Assembly: GCF_041260155.1 (NCBI RefSeq)
Contig: NC_091947.1
Span: 29,926,528-29,990,527, forward strand
DNA from: Ptychodera flava
Taxonomy: Eukaryota; Hemichordata; Enteropneusta; Ptychoderidae
Reading direction: 5' to 3'
Length of the DNA stretch: 64,000 nt
Made by a program: the position numbers and the translations under genes. The stretch's first letter is position 1. The number at the start of each line of letters is the position of its first letter. The notes under the pieces are model-generated. The model saw only the letters and a list, made by a program, of their open reading frames with translations. It did no database searches and was not told the DNA's origin. Positions 1-31,845 of the stretch are shown in pieces.

Positions 1-561
1 CAAATATGCAAATTCACCACGATTTGCCCAGATTTGAGAAAGGTCACTCCTATGCACTTCCATACCAAGTTTCAAATCAATCAGACTTGTGGTTTCAGAG
101 AAGAAGATTTTTTGACCAAAAATGGGAGAAAATTACAAAAAAATTCATGAAAAATAGCAAGTCCAAGATACTGACCCAAGATGTGCACAATCATTTCAGG
201 TTGGCCCAAAGTACTTACATGCTAATTTTTCATCTAATCTGCTCAGTGGCTATTGAGATTTTCAATAAAATGTAAACTTGTAAACATATAGACATATGGC
301 TATGGGAGCTAACAAACGACCCAATGGTCGACAGAGCTCTGCTGTGTTATGAAGAGAGCAACGTTTTGTGACATATGTATTGATGAAGAAGGTTGAGATC
401 TTTGATAGCTCATTTCAGGATGGCCTGACCTAAAATGGCAAAATTAGCTGCAAAAATACAAAATTGATGATTTCATCATAATTATGTATAAAAATGTATA
501 CCAAATATCAAAGCTATCACATGAGTAACTTTTGAGAAACAAATATTTTGACCAAAAACGG

Positions 562-1793
562 CAGTGTTCTCCCCAGGATCAAGCAAAAGCGTAGCGGCTA
601 ATTTGCATAATCATTTGCATATCATTAATTTATATTTGCATATGGATATAAGCTTGCGCATGCACCCATGCATTCATGTACACTCACAACAAAATGCAAT
701 GGTAACACACAAGTATGCAATTTGAACATCATGGAAACTCTTTATTACACTTAAATAAATCATCACAGTATAGTACAATTTCAATTAAAATAGAAGATTC
801 ACACAGTAACAGCAAGTTCAAATTGAAAGCAAGAAATGGTTCGTCTGATTGGAGTTTCATTTAATACATATATTGCTAATAAAATTGTCAAAAATTGCCG
901 ACAAAGAGGAAAATTCGTAAGTTTAAGCTTTACACAATTCAAATGTAATTGAGTTTTATATCATTTTTGAACGACAAACACCGCGAATAATGTTTCATCA
1001 CGGGGATCAATTTCAACCAGCCGCCCCCCCCCCCGCGTAACTACCACTGCCGCTGAACATCGTCGTTCAATTCTTGATTTTAAAAATACCACCAAGATGA
1101 TCACAAGACATGAACTAAGTACGACTAGAATCACTCAAAAATCAGGTGTAAAATCTTTCAGAGAACGTGTCAGAGTGGAACCACACGCGACGCCAGGATC
1201 AATGTCAACACGTCGGCCAACATGGCCGCCGCCATATTGGAATTTATGCAATGTGAACTCGATCGCGATCGTGATCGTACTCGGACAAAAAAAAAGATTA
1301 TCGTTGTAAAATCATAATCAACCTCAATAGTCAACTGCTTCTTTTGTTTCTTTTGAGGTCCATTTCGTTGATCAAAGCATGGGAATGTGATCAAAGGCCC
1401 CGCTAGTGCTACACCGCCTAACTCTGTGAATACTTATCCTCGATGTATACCGACTAAAGGTCTTTGTTGGTCGTATTAGTCGTTGTAGAATGAAAACTTG
1501 TGAACAACCCAGCCGATTCTTCTATTGTTTTAACGTTCCTCTCAACACTTACGGACAAGTTATCGGACGCATACCATACTTCACACCTTCCACTCTTTCA
1601 CAAGGTTGAAAGTTGCAGTGAGCGCTAATGTGTAGACAATGCATGCAACAGCTGGTAGCTACGCAGAGCGCTAGCGTGTGAACTAAAGGATGGCGGGAAT
1701 ATTTTAAAGCGTAGCGGGGAGAATCAAAGCGTAGCGGGGAGAGGCGAAAGCGTAGCGGGACCGCTACGCTAAAATGGCCTGGGGAGAACACTG
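562..1793. mobile_element. Non-autonomous TIR DNA transposon in the tandem array
   Basis: The element begins 'cagtgttctccccagg' and ends with its exact reverse complement 'cctggggagaacactg', a 16 bp perfect terminal inverted repeat. It is flanked by a 5 bp direct repeat 'aacgg' (557-561 and 1794-1798); removing the element and one copy restores a normal repeat unit. Just inside the ends, 'agcgtagcgg' occurs on the left and three times on the right (about 1708-1760), a subterminal repeat pattern typical of transposase binding sites. The 1232 bp body has no credible transposase frame. The CAG start resembles hAT ends, but a hAT should leave an 8 bp duplication and I see only 5, so I leave the superfamily open. 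Confidence 0.85.
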
Positions 1794-2801
1794 AACGGCA
1801 AAAACTGACCCAAAAATACAAAAATTGATGATTTCATCAAATTTCACTATATCACACTAAGAGAACCCCCAGGAACCTGTATACCAAATATCAAAGGCAT
1901 CAGACAAGTAGTTTTTGAGAAACACATTTTTTGACCAAAAATGGCAAAAATTGCACCAAAAATACAAAATTGCAGATTTCATCATATATTCTGTATATCA
2001 TATTTAGTTTATCTGTAGGAACCTGTATACCAAATATCAAAGCTGTCAGACGAGCGGTTGATGAAATAAATTTTTGACCAAAAATGACAAAAAAAATTCC
2101 TTAAAATACAGATTTGCTTATTTCATCACAATTTGAACAAATCCAAGTTGGGCTATCCCTAGGGACCTGTATACCAAATATCAAAGCTGTCAGACGAGCG
2201 GTTTTGATGAAATAAATTTTTGACCAAAAATGACAAAAAAATTCCTTAAAAATACAGATTGGCTTATTTCATTACAATTTGAACAAATCCAAGTTGGGCT
2301 ATGCCTAGGGACCTGTATACCAAATATCAAAGCTGTCAGACGAGCGGTTTTGATGAAATAAATTTTTGACCAAAATGACAAAAAAATTCCTTAAAAATAC
2401 AGATTGCTTATTTCATCACAATTTGAACAAATCCAAGTTGGGCTATCCCTAGGGACCTGTATACCAAATATCAAAGCTGTCAGACAAGCGATTTTGATGA
2501 AATAAATTTTTGACCAAAAATGACAAAAAAATTCCTTAAAATACAGATTTGCATATTTCATCACAATTTGAAGAAATCCAAGTTGGGTTATCCCTAGGGA
2601 CCTGTACACCAAATATCAAAGCTGTCTGACCAGCGGTTATGAAGAAGGAGATTTTTTACCAAAAACGCCTTTTTTGGCACTAATTTGCATATTTTTGGCA
2701 ATGACAACTTCATTTGAACAAAATCTCATCTACAGCCCATCATCCATGTACACACCAAATATCAAGATGAAATGTGCAGCGGTTTTGGAGTTTTTGATGT
2801 T

Positions 2802-2866
2802 GACGGACAGACATACAGACATACAACATACAGACATACAGACATACATACATACAGACATTTTCC
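2802..2866. repeat. Microsatellite of 'acagacat'-type units
   Basis: Short repeats of 'cagacata' with interruptions, at the right edge of the 145 bp array. Confidence 0.85.
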
Positions 2867-3593
2867 TAGCCTATAAGAATAGCTTCCATTGCCATATATA
2901 CATATGGCTATGGGAGCTAAAAACATTTACAGCATACTTTAATCAGTGTTCAGATGATTGGGTTGTTGCAAACCTTGCTTTCATCCTGTTACATATTCAT
3001 CATACAAACTGACAAAGGGTGGGAGGAACATAAGTTGTTTTACTTTGGATAGGAAACATTCATGTATTTACACAGTTTGCAACTCTTGTAGCATTTCTTC
3101 TCCTGCTTAAAATGATTGTTTTGATCTACACAGGGAACCTTAATAACTGTTACTGGCTTAAAGATTTCCTGAGATTTGTGCAAAACATGAAATTTATTCA
3201 AGGAGAAGTGATTTTGATATATTTTTCCAGTTCTACCATGTGATAGATTACAGAGATTATGTTATGTTAGTTGAATACCACAACCCTAAAACCATCTTAG
3301 AGAAAGAGAGTTCATGAAAATTTCTGGCAATTTCACATGTTTCTATCACGTTCATCTTTTTCAAAACAGAAATGTATACATGTATACCCTGTGTTATTAG
3401 GACAATAAAATGATCTTCAGTAGGAATTATAACTAACACTAAAGTATGAATGAACACTGTGATAGCATGATGTATACTGTAAGCAAGGAAAATGTGGATT
3501 TTGAATTTTGATTTTGATTTTTCAGTACCTCCTTATCGTTCCAAACTGACCAGATATCATATTATCATCTTCATTTTCCAGAAATATACTCAC

Positions 3594-5871
3594 CTCCATT
3601 CGATGGATAATAATCCTAAAATCTCCCTTTTTACATCTTTGAAGATTTTCTTCCATTTGTTGAATCTGTTCCAGCATACACTCCACCAATTCAGATTTGG
3701 ATTCAAGCAGATCTGGAGCAAACTTCTCATTCAGCCATGCCTGAAAGTATTACATTTCAAAAAATGTGGAATAATTGTTGGATAAGAAAATCTGTTCACT
3801 TCATTGGACCATTGTGTTGCGCACTGAAAATTATTATCTATGTTGGAAGAACTAGGGCCAACAAATGAGACAAACACTGCTGTATGTGTATGTCATACAG
3901 ACTGAGTATATTTGTACAGGAGTCAGGTCCGTATGAATGCACATACCAGTTTAAAAGTATCAATTAAAGTTCATGAGGAAGCAATTACAGATCTATGACA
4001 GTATTGAAGTGTTTCTGTACTTTCTGACATTTATTCTTAATTTCAACATATTAAAGCGGCCAAGCTATGGTATAAACAAGTTCTAGTTCTAATGTTTTCA
4101 TACAAAACAATAATCATATGGCATAATCTCAGTATACTTGACATGAGGTCAGTGATCCCTGTGGCTTTGGGGAGGGACCCTTCATCTTTAGACTACAGGG
4201 ATTGGTCACATTGAGGATATGCCTTTTTTACACTTTCCAAGATATTGTCCTATCTACTGCTCTTGTTTTCAGGCAAAGACTGTGTGGTTAAAATCAGATG
4301 GCAAACGTTTTCACTGTTGCTTATCCTGAGCTTTTAATATAGAAAGAAAGGCAACCAGCATGTTGCCATTATTGAATAGAGGCATTTCCATCTAGCATAT
4401 CCATCGAGCATATCGAGGCAGGAGAACTTTTACCCTCCTTACGTCGGGCAAATGGTCACATGCTCTCAGGAACATAGTTCCATGTTTGGGCTATAATGTT
4501 TTTATTACATGCCTCATATTATGCTAGGAGGTAATGCCTCTATTCAATAATGGCAACTTGCTGAATGCCTCTATCTCTGTCTGCTGTTAGTGATGTAAGC
4601 ATACCTGATGAATGCTAATGATTGGTCCACCTCTAATAGATGTCCTGCATGTGTGAGACGCTAGTTTGAATATAGTAGTATTTACCCAAATGCAAATCAG
4701 ACATATTGCTGTTAAAATGTGAATGCGCTAAAAAATTGCATGAACTCTCAAAGACGCATTATTTCTCGATGGCCCAGGTTTACACATCACATAGCTGAGG
4801 GTATAACAAGGTTGGTTCGATGCTTGACCTATCAAGCTGCCCTGAGTGGTAAAACTTTTAAATCAAGAGCCAGTGGTGAAGAAAATGTGGGTTATTTGAA
4901 GGCCTGTGCACTGCTGTTATGCTCAGAATCAACCCCCTTCCTATTATTCACTATTCAAAGAGAGCGCCAAGTCAGTAATGTGGCCATGCATCAAGTTACT
5001 ATGCAATGCTACAGCTGTAACTATATTGTTTGATTTCGACTACATTTCTGAGGGTCTGAACTAAAACTGCATGAATATGGCATAAATACCCATCATCATT
5101 CAGAATTCCAGTGCAGTTGGGTACTTTTGCAAGTTTACAATAACGACAGAAATATTAAATTTTTATCAACAATATTCATAATCATAAATTTATAAATAAC
5201 AGGATCTGTGCTACAACTGTGTGAATTTGGGATAAATACTGGTAATCATTCAGTAGGGTACTTTTGTAAGTAAACAATATTGATAAAAATGTCAAATTTT
5301 ACAACAGTATTAATAATCCTAAATTTATTATTTCTTTTACACTCTTGCCATGACTTATAATGCCTTATCCCCCTGACTGTGCCTGTTCTAGCTGCAGTAC
5401 AGTAGCTCGAGGTTTTGCCTGGGTATTTGTGCCTCCCGACACAATTACCCAGGCAAAACCTCGAGCTATTGTACTGCAGCTATGCCTGTGCTTGCTGCAG
5501 TTCCATAGCCTACAACTTTACCAGGCAACTGTTGAAGTTGTGGGCTACGAAAATGCAGCAAATCCGGACCCCAGTGCTGGATTATACGATTAGTTTGGGG
5601 TTAGCATTGATCAAAATCATACAAATCCGCCTTGTCTTGCTAGTCCACAACTTTCCCAGGCGATTATAGAATGGTGGGAAAAAACACCCGGCACCCCAAA
5701 TAGCCGGAGAAGTTGTGGGCGACGGAACTACGGAGTTTGATTTGTTCTCGCATTGTATTAGATGTGGTCGTGTATTTTTTTTACCTCTTCAAGCTTCTCC
5801 AAAACGTCTGCTGCCGTCATTTCAACTTCCTCTTCGCTGTCATAATCGTCATTATTGTCTTGATCAGCCAT
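3594..5871 (-). CDS. GINS4: DNA replication complex GINS protein SLD5, 5' part
   Basis: Two coding exons are visible. Exon 1 (5785-5871) starts with ATG, encodes an acidic tail beginning MADQDNNDDYDSEEE and ending LEKLEE, and is followed by gtaaaa. Exon 2 (3594-3740) follows an AG acceptor and encodes AWLNEKFAPDLLESKSELVE and on to IIHRME, then a gtgagt donor. Both are in phase 0 (29 and 49 codons). The exon 2 product matches, from memory, the N-terminal helical region of animal SLD5 almost residue for residue. SLD5 is one of four subunits of the GINS tetramer, which joins Cdc45 and MCM2-7 to form the replicative helicase. The C-terminal part (roughly two thirds of a protein of about 220 residues) is not in the window and presumably lies to the left, beyond the tandem array. 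The intron between the two exons holds a MITE and several palindromes. The gene runs divergently from TNKS. Confidence 0.9.
4357..4562. mobile_element. Short MITE with 29 bp terminal inverted repeats
   Basis: The left arm 4357-4385 starts 'agcatgttgccattattg' and the right arm 4534-4562 is its reverse complement with one mismatch. The 206 bp body has no reading frame. I could not find a convincing target-site duplication. It lies in GINS4 intron 1. Confidence 0.75.
5390..5481. repeat. Long hairpin, 41 bp arms
   Basis: Arms 5390-5430 and 5441-5481 are reverse complements with two mismatches; both carry 'tagctcgaggttttgcct' or its complement. The loop is 10 bases (gcctcccgac). It lies in GINS4 intron 1, about 300 bp from the exon 1 donor, and would fold on either strand. 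It is probably a foldback remnant; a regulatory role is not supported. Confidence 0.85.
5504..5735. repeat. Two related short imperfect palindromes
   Basis: 'tagcctacaacttta' near 5506 faces 'gaagttgtgggctac' near 5535. A second pair, 'tagtccacaactttccc' near 5641 and 'gaagttgtgggcgac' near 5710, repeats the pattern. The shared core suggests a small foldback family. They lie between the hairpin and GINS4 exon 1. Confidence 0.55.
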
Positions 5872-6235
5872 TTTCCCGATGAAGCGGTTGGCGACAATTT
5901 AAGAGTAGCGTACGTTGTTATTAAACAGAGTCAGACAGTCTGAGTGATGATGATATGCATATTTCCCGCGAGTAATTCGTTCTCGAGAAATTTCGCATGC
6001 ATGAATATAGTCACGTGACTATAGATGCCAGCGTACCTGTTCATGCAGTTATCCTTATCCCCAATTGTGAATATTTTTAGGTGAAATTTATTAATATTTG
6101 TGGAAATAAAATGATTTATTTCCGGTCTAATCATGGTGACAAATAAATCTTATAAGTTACCGCTTGATAGTTTGTCGGACGAGACTTCTTTCTCTGCGAG
6201 AAAATGCGTGATCTTGCGGAAAGGACACATCAAAT
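5872..6235. promoter_or_regulatory. Shared divergent promoter interval of GINS4 and TNKS
   Basis: The start codons of GINS4 (minus) and TNKS (plus) are 364 bp apart and point away from each other. The interval holds an E-box core, cacgtg, at about 6011 and no obvious TATA box at a plausible distance from either gene. Head-to-head spacing under 1 kb is typical of bidirectional promoters of housekeeping genes; that both genes are driven from here is inference. Confidence 0.65.
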
Positions 6236-25843
<19,608 letters not shown>

Positions 25844-27591
25844 AAGCCAGTGAGTGTGTGAATGCTTTGTTGTCTACCTCATATCATCCCCATTCAAGAG
25901 TTCTGCTGACTGATTCTCTTAGTGTATATACCTAAGAAGCCGAAGAAACAGGGAGTAGCCATGGGTCTTGGTGTTATGGTGTTCCATGTAATTATAACCA
26001 CTGGCTGCCTAACACCGATTGTTGCAGATAGACATTGCTGTTTATGTTGATAAAATTCAACCAAGTAGTGGTATCACAGTGGTATGTCATCTGAAACAAG
26101 ATAAAAAATCTTATCAATGTGGTTTTGTTAGCCTGACACTGTATTGAAAACCTGTAGCAAACATTTCATCAACTTCCATCGACTGTACCATTGAGGGTTT
26201 AGTCACCAGTGTTTGAGACTTGGATCTATCACAAGGGAAAAGTGAGGTGGCTTGATGATATAGCTCTCCAAGCTGATGCATGCAAACTGTTATAGTGTAC
26301 TTGTTAGCAACACAGAGCTCTGTAGAACACATACCATGAGGGGATGGTGGATGGCCTATGTCTTAACCATGTGCTATTAGAACAGGCCTACGTTGTCATG
26401 TTGGTCTTATCGATAATACAAGCTCATCTGTGTACGTATGTGGTAAAACACATGACATGTTCGGCTTAACTTATAAATCATTGATCTGGTGAATTACATA
26501 CATGTATAATGCTGTGTTTGTCAGAAGACTTTTGAGTATTAAAACCAAGTTGTCAGGTTGTAATCCCAACGGTATTGAAATGTCAAATATTGATCATACT
26601 CACCCATGGATTCAAAAGTTACCTAATGGCCTGCATTAGAGTTTGAATACAGTCCACTAAGAATATTTGTCAGAATAATTGTACTACCTTGATGGTATGC
26701 AACTCATCAGAAAAAAGTCTTAGTATTGAAACTTCTTACTCCTGTCTGATGTAAATATTTAATGTCTCAGTTTTTGTAAGATTTTAATCCAAGCCAATGT
26801 TTTGTTGCTTGGACAGAACACCCACATTGGAGCATCCGATTTACCATAATGCCTGATAACTGATGTGGAAATTGGAGGGGCAAATTTACTTTTGTTTTGA
26901 AATTTTGAAAAGTGAACTTAGAGTACAACTTGGCAGTAGCTCTGTATCTGTATTTGACATTCCATGCAGTGATAGTAATATTGTGTCCAAAGTAAGGGAA
27001 TGTAGAACTTTACTCCACAAACGGAGTGGTGTTATTCATCGCTTGTAATGCTCGCCAGGGCTTCTGAAATAATCAGTCTCATGTCTTGTGCTCCAGGTAC
27101 TTCAAGAGTAAGATCAAAGCAGTTGTTCGTATTTCTGTTTTGCGGACTTGAACTAGTTTGTCCAAAAATAATTGCAATCACATGCTTTTGTTGAACAATT
27201 CCATTTAAATGAACATTAAAAAAGTTAGGACTTGTTCGTTTTCGCATCAGTGACATCAAGGAAGCTGTGATTTTTCAATTCTAAGTTGTATCCATTCTGA
27301 GTTTTTAAGTATCAGTTTTCATCAAAATACATTCGGTCTAGTGACACTTTGTATGAATAACTGGCAAAGCTTTCAGTTTCTCACAGGAAATCAAATTCAC
27401 AAATATAGCTGATGCCCAGTCTCCAGAAAGTTTAAGCCGTCAGAATGAATCTCAGAGAATATGAATGGTTTAACAGTAGCTTTGTATCGTGTTCAGAAGA
27501 AATTGATGCTAGTCCTGTCTTTCAAAACAGACTCTTCAGGAGTTCTTTCACTCTTATATGCTAGTTCTGTTATCAGCAATCACTGCAGCAG

Positions 27592-27899
27592 TTAAGGTAG
27601 TATGTGCCTCGAAATTGAAAGAAAAACTTTTGCTCAAACTTTCCCCGATGAAACTTTAAACCTTTCATTTTCAAAATCAAGAGTAAAAATCAGGAGTCAC
27701 GGTGCAAATTTTTTTAATATGGAAACAAATAACCTTTAGTTTACTGATATTTAAAATTGAATTTTCAATTTTCACAAAAAATACATAGTATACACTCCAA
27801 GAGCTTCAAAATGGACCCCCCCCTCACGACCGATAGATCACAAAAGTGGTGTAAAAATTTAAGTCTGATTGTCTGTACCCAAAGCACATTCTACTATAA
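27592..27899 (+). mobile_element. MITE copy B ('ttaaggtagtatgc' family)
   Basis: Starts with TTAA and 'ggtagtatgtgcctcg', carries 'cttttgctcaaactttcc', and ends near 'gcacattctactataag', a decayed form of the expected inverted end. It is about 308 bp and clearly related to copy C along its length. Confidence 0.75.
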
Positions 27900-28323
27900 G
27901 ATGTAATTCACCAACTTTAACACCATAGCTGCAAACATGTAAATACCAAGTAAGCCCATGGAATGCATGTCACCAAATCATTCGATCGACATTAATTCAG
28001 AGTAAAATTTCCATTATCATATAGTCAAAGCATTTGCTATGTCATAAGATAATAAGCCAGTTTCTAGGAAAGGTATTTGATTTCGTAGATTGTTTAATTG
28101 ATTTACACAAATTGTTCAATATTTTGATGAATTGTTTTGTAGACATCAATGATGGTCACATGTATATTGTAAACTCAGTTGATTACTTTGCCCCAATACT
28201 TTTATTTGTAAAGAATTGTATAATTCCCAGTTCATCCCTTCACAGAGCCTTTGTCAATTCTTACAGTCAGCTGAAAATCCTTGATGTACTATCCATCTCT
28301 TGATTGTGTGCTATCAGGACTGC

Positions 28324-28549
28324 TTAACCCTTTGAGCGCCGAAGTCAATTTTTGTCACCTTTACAGAATATACCTCAGTCAAATTTTTTTCAGATTTTTG
28401 CCAAAATTTTGAGAAAGAACTGTAGCCAAGGAAATGTGATTTCCATTTGGTCCAAAATTATCAAAAAAATTACAGAAAAATTCATAAAATTTGGTGAAAT
28501 GTTGCACTAACATTTTTGGTGGGAAAAACTACAGCGCTCAAAGGGTTAA
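28324..28549. mobile_element. TTAA-flanked MITE, piggyBac-like
   Basis: TTAA (28324-28327) is followed by 'ccctttgagcgc', and the right end is 'gcgctcaaaggg' followed by TTAA (28546-28549). The ends are perfect 12 bp inverted repeats, 16 bp counting the TTAA. A TTAA target duplication and ends starting CCC are known of piggyBac elements. The interior is 'ttttt'/'aaaaa'-rich and non-coding. Confidence 0.85.
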
Positions 28550-29066
28550 ATAAACTACCATACATCCCATGCAGGCTGAGATTTACCAGGAGGGTGTCAT
28601 TTTTCAATGAAATCAAAAAGCTATGAATGAACTGGCTTTCCCATCCTCAGGGTTTTATCAAATACAAAATTGCATATCTCTGGTCAGAATCTGTTGGACA
28701 TTTATCAATGAACTTTCATTTTCTATTGCATTTTACTTGAATGTAGTCTGTTTCTTTTCACTGTACATTTAACAAGAAGCATCTTTTCAAAGGGGGTTTG
28801 TGATGAAAGCGAAACTGAAAGTCTTGTATAGATGAATTAAGTATTATTGCCAAATTTATACAGCCTCATATGTGAGTTGCCATGCATCACACTGTGGGCA
28901 GTGCAGATTCTGCTGCGATTTCAAGATGAATTTTGAGACTTTCCCCAAAACACTGGTAATAATAAAAACCACATTGTGTTTCCTGTCACCTCAGTGGTTT
29001 GACCCAAACCCATTATTACCAATGGTTATTGTTGGCCATTTTTACTTGGAATTGGGGGTGAGCAGA

Positions 29067-29435
29067 TTAAGGTAGTATGCACCTTCAAATTGAAATACCC
29101 AAACTGCTACTCAAACTTTTGTCCAGGACATTCCAACCCATTCTGTGTACCAAATCAAGGATCAAAATCTTGGGTGCACCATGCAAATTTTGGTACAAAG
29201 AAACAAACTACCCGCATTTACTGATATTTGGAATTAAAATGGCTTCCATCCCCGTGTTGACTCTATGGGGAAATATGAAATTTTCAATTTTTACAAAACT
29301 TCGCCTGTTGAAACTTTACTTACATTACCTCAAGAGGTTCAAAATTAGCCCTCACAAGAGAGGTAGATTAGATTTGGAAAGTTCTGGAAAGATATTCGAG
29401 TCTGAATAACTCTCTGGAAGCGCATTCTACCTTAA
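29067..29435 (+). mobile_element. MITE copy C ('ttaaggtagtatgc' family), best preserved
   Basis: TTAA at 29067-29070 is followed by 'ggtagtatgcacc'; the right end is 'gcgcattctacc' followed by TTAA at 29432-29435. The ends form an imperfect inverted repeat. At 369 bp it is the most complete of three copies in this window. The 110-residue open frame across it is not matched by frames in the other copies. Confidence 0.82.
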
Positions 29436-31073
29436 AGCTCCAACAGCTGTAACTTATGTCACAGTTTTCAGTATTTTGTCCTGTTGGTAAAATACAGTGT
29501 TTTTGTTCTTCTCCTACAATCATATTAGAATGCATAGTGTTTACAACTTGTCAACACAGCTGCAAATTATTTAATGATCAATGTTATTGATGCCAATTCA
29601 ATTTCGGTCTAGAATTCAGTTGTCAACAATAACATGGCATTTTGTGGGAATTGCGTTGTGTACACAAATCTACTACTTTGTATATCAACATACTGTAGGA
29701 ATATGACTGGAATGAAAAAATGTAAAACATAAGTTACAACTATTGTCCCTTTATAGACTTCTACTATTTAACAATTTAAAGCATTATCATGAGAAGTCTG
29801 CTGTTGTTGGTCTGTCCCAAATTACTACTGGTTTCCAGCCAGTTCAGTGAAAACTGTACATTCTACCAGCCTACAACAGAGACAGACAATCTTCAAGTAT
29901 TGACTCCTGATAGTTTGAATTTCCTGAAACCCCATCATTACATAGACCAGTGTGGCCATAGAAAACAAAACTCTGAACAGTTGTCAGAATAACCATCTTT
30001 GAATTTTTTTAACTCAAATTTTCTGAACATCTGATGTATATATTTCACCCATTTTTAGTGTCATATACAAAATTTTCAAGTTGTATTTCAATAAGTGTAC
30101 CTGTACTTCCAAGTTACTATGCTCAGCCATTCAGTCATTTTATGTTGATCAATGTAAGTAATGCAATGTAACTCATGCGATGAATTGTCAATTTGATCCC
30201 GCACACTGCTCCTCAATGTACCAAACCATGCTGTAGGAAATCTGTGCTGCAAGCTTCCATGCTGATTGGCATTTTGATATAGTGTGTAGACAACATCATG
30301 AATGAATTCTCTTGGTGCACCATAATGAAACATGTCTGGAAAAAAATATGAATTTTGGCCCTGTCATGGAGTTGCAATTTTTAGAAGCTTATGATGGGAT
30401 AAAATAAATAAATTAAAATCAATTTTAGTGCGTATTTCAATAAGGTGCCAAGTTCTCTGAGACATTGCTGTACATTTCCTTTAAAAATGAATGTCAGGTA
30501 CATGACCATTTTGAAATAAACAAGTAGAGGGTGTATTTGTTTCATATCTTCATTATACCATTCCATCCAATGGAATTTCAGCTGGCCCTGTAACATGTAT
30601 ACTTAAATCAGTTGTGTGTGCTGTATGTTTTTGCCATATTTTTTGCATTGTACTAAGCTGCCCATCCGTGTACAGTTTGTGTAATAAATTATGTTATATG
30701 TCGACAAATACAGTCTTCAGTCTCATTCAGAATTTACTTGCTTTGTGTTTGTGCCTGTATGGAATATGGCAATGTCAAAGGTCACAGGAGAAACATAAGG
30801 TTGGAAGACTTGTGTGTTTATTGACAGTTTCAGTGCTCAAATGTCACACACACTGACTAGTTCACCTAGGTGGCATGTTTAGGGGTACTTGACCCCAGCA
30901 GTCTGATAAATTGGGAAAATGAAAAAAAATGAGACAAGGTAGCAATCAGGGTATCTGAAGATAAAACATTTAAGGTTTCAGAAGACGCCATCAAGCCATG
31001 ATTGTCAGGTTTGCTCGCTTGGTAGCAATTGCAAAAAGTGATGGCGGCCACTTTCAGAGATTACTACCCTTTT

Positions 31074-31463
31074 CAGTAATAGAGCGCGAAGCCACTGCAG
31101 TGAACTGCAATAAAACTGCTCACACTAATTAGTTTCGGCTGTAGCCAGCTGGCAAAGTCGACAACTTTGTATGTCCCATGCAGACAGTTTGTCTGGGGAA
31201 GTTGAAATAAAAAAGATTTGTACATGGACCAGTGCATGGTAATGTTACATTGTATCTTAATCTTGAACACCGGGTGCCAATCGTAAACTCTCAGTTACAA
31301 CTCGAGCCTCAGACAGAGCTAGTTTTGCCTTTGTACAAGCAGACTTTTTGGTCTTTATCAAGTAGCCTTGTTCAACACCAAAGTGGCCACGGCTACAGCT
31401 GAAACTAATTAGTGTGAGCAGTTTTATTGCAGTTCACTGCAGAGGCTTCGCGCTCTATTACTG
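31074..31463. mobile_element. Foldback element with 73 bp inverted arms
   Basis: Arms 31074-31146 ('cagtaatagagcgcgaag' onwards) and 31391-31463 are reverse complements with two mismatches in 73 bases. The loop of about 244 bp has no coding frame. The flanks continue a weaker inverted match ('ctaccctttt' left, 'taaaaggtag' right), so the arms may once have been longer. Confidence 0.85.
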
Positions 31464-31704
31464 CAAATGGTTGTAAAAGGTAGCCATGTTTTGAAGTGTT
31501 AGCATCAATTCGAAAGTAAGTGCTTTATTTGTGATCATTTAATATCTAAAGCTTGCAGAATAAAGTCATGTTCAGCATTTCACAATTGTTATTATAATTT
31601 TCTCCAGTGCAGTTTAATTTTTTAATCGGTTAGGGTTTTTTTACAATAAAGGATTTCTCTCATTAAAACAGTGAAAACAAACACCTGAGAGGACTTTTTG
31701 ACTT

Positions 31705-31845
31705 TCACGGCAGCGAGATGCAATAATTGTAGCCCTAGGGCTGTGTGCTGGCTTTTTTTTTGTTCAGACTGTTGTCGCACTGGCCCTCAGCAAACGGAAA
31801 AACACGAAAAAGGAAGCACACAGCCTCATGCTACAATTATTGCAG
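31705..31845. repeat. Imperfect palindrome
   Basis: 'gcaataattgtagc' near 31710 followed by 'ggctgtgtgc' faces 'gcacacagcc' near 31817 and 'gctacaattattgc' near 31830. It is a stem of about 30 bp with a central bulge and a loop of about 70 bases, close to the foldback element but with different arms. Confidence 0.7.

Larger units (their letters stand above)
1..2920. repeat. Degenerate tandem array, about 145 bp unit
   Basis: Successive units carry the phrase 'ataccaaatatcaaagct' followed by a variable 'gacgagcggtt', 'tttttgaccaaaaatg' and an A/T-rich stretch. The phrase 'aggaacctgt'/'agggacctgt' recurs at 1871, 2027, 2161, 2307, 2451 and 2596, giving spacings of 156, 134, 146, 144 and 145 bp. 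The central units from about 2027 to 2650 are closely similar; the outer ones (1-560 and 2650-2790) are much more diverged, as expected of an array that has stayed homogeneous only in the middle. The motif 'catatggctatgggagct' lies at both 293-310 and 2901-2918, so the block may be one bounded element. The short reading frames here are frame artefacts of the repeat. The array lies beyond the second GINS4 exon, probably inside a GINS4 intron. Confidence 0.9.

Noticed and set aside
2027-2650. Regularly spaced repeats suggesting a CRISPR-like array
   Set aside because: Units of 145 bp are contiguous without unique spacers, in an animal genome; this is a tandem satellite.
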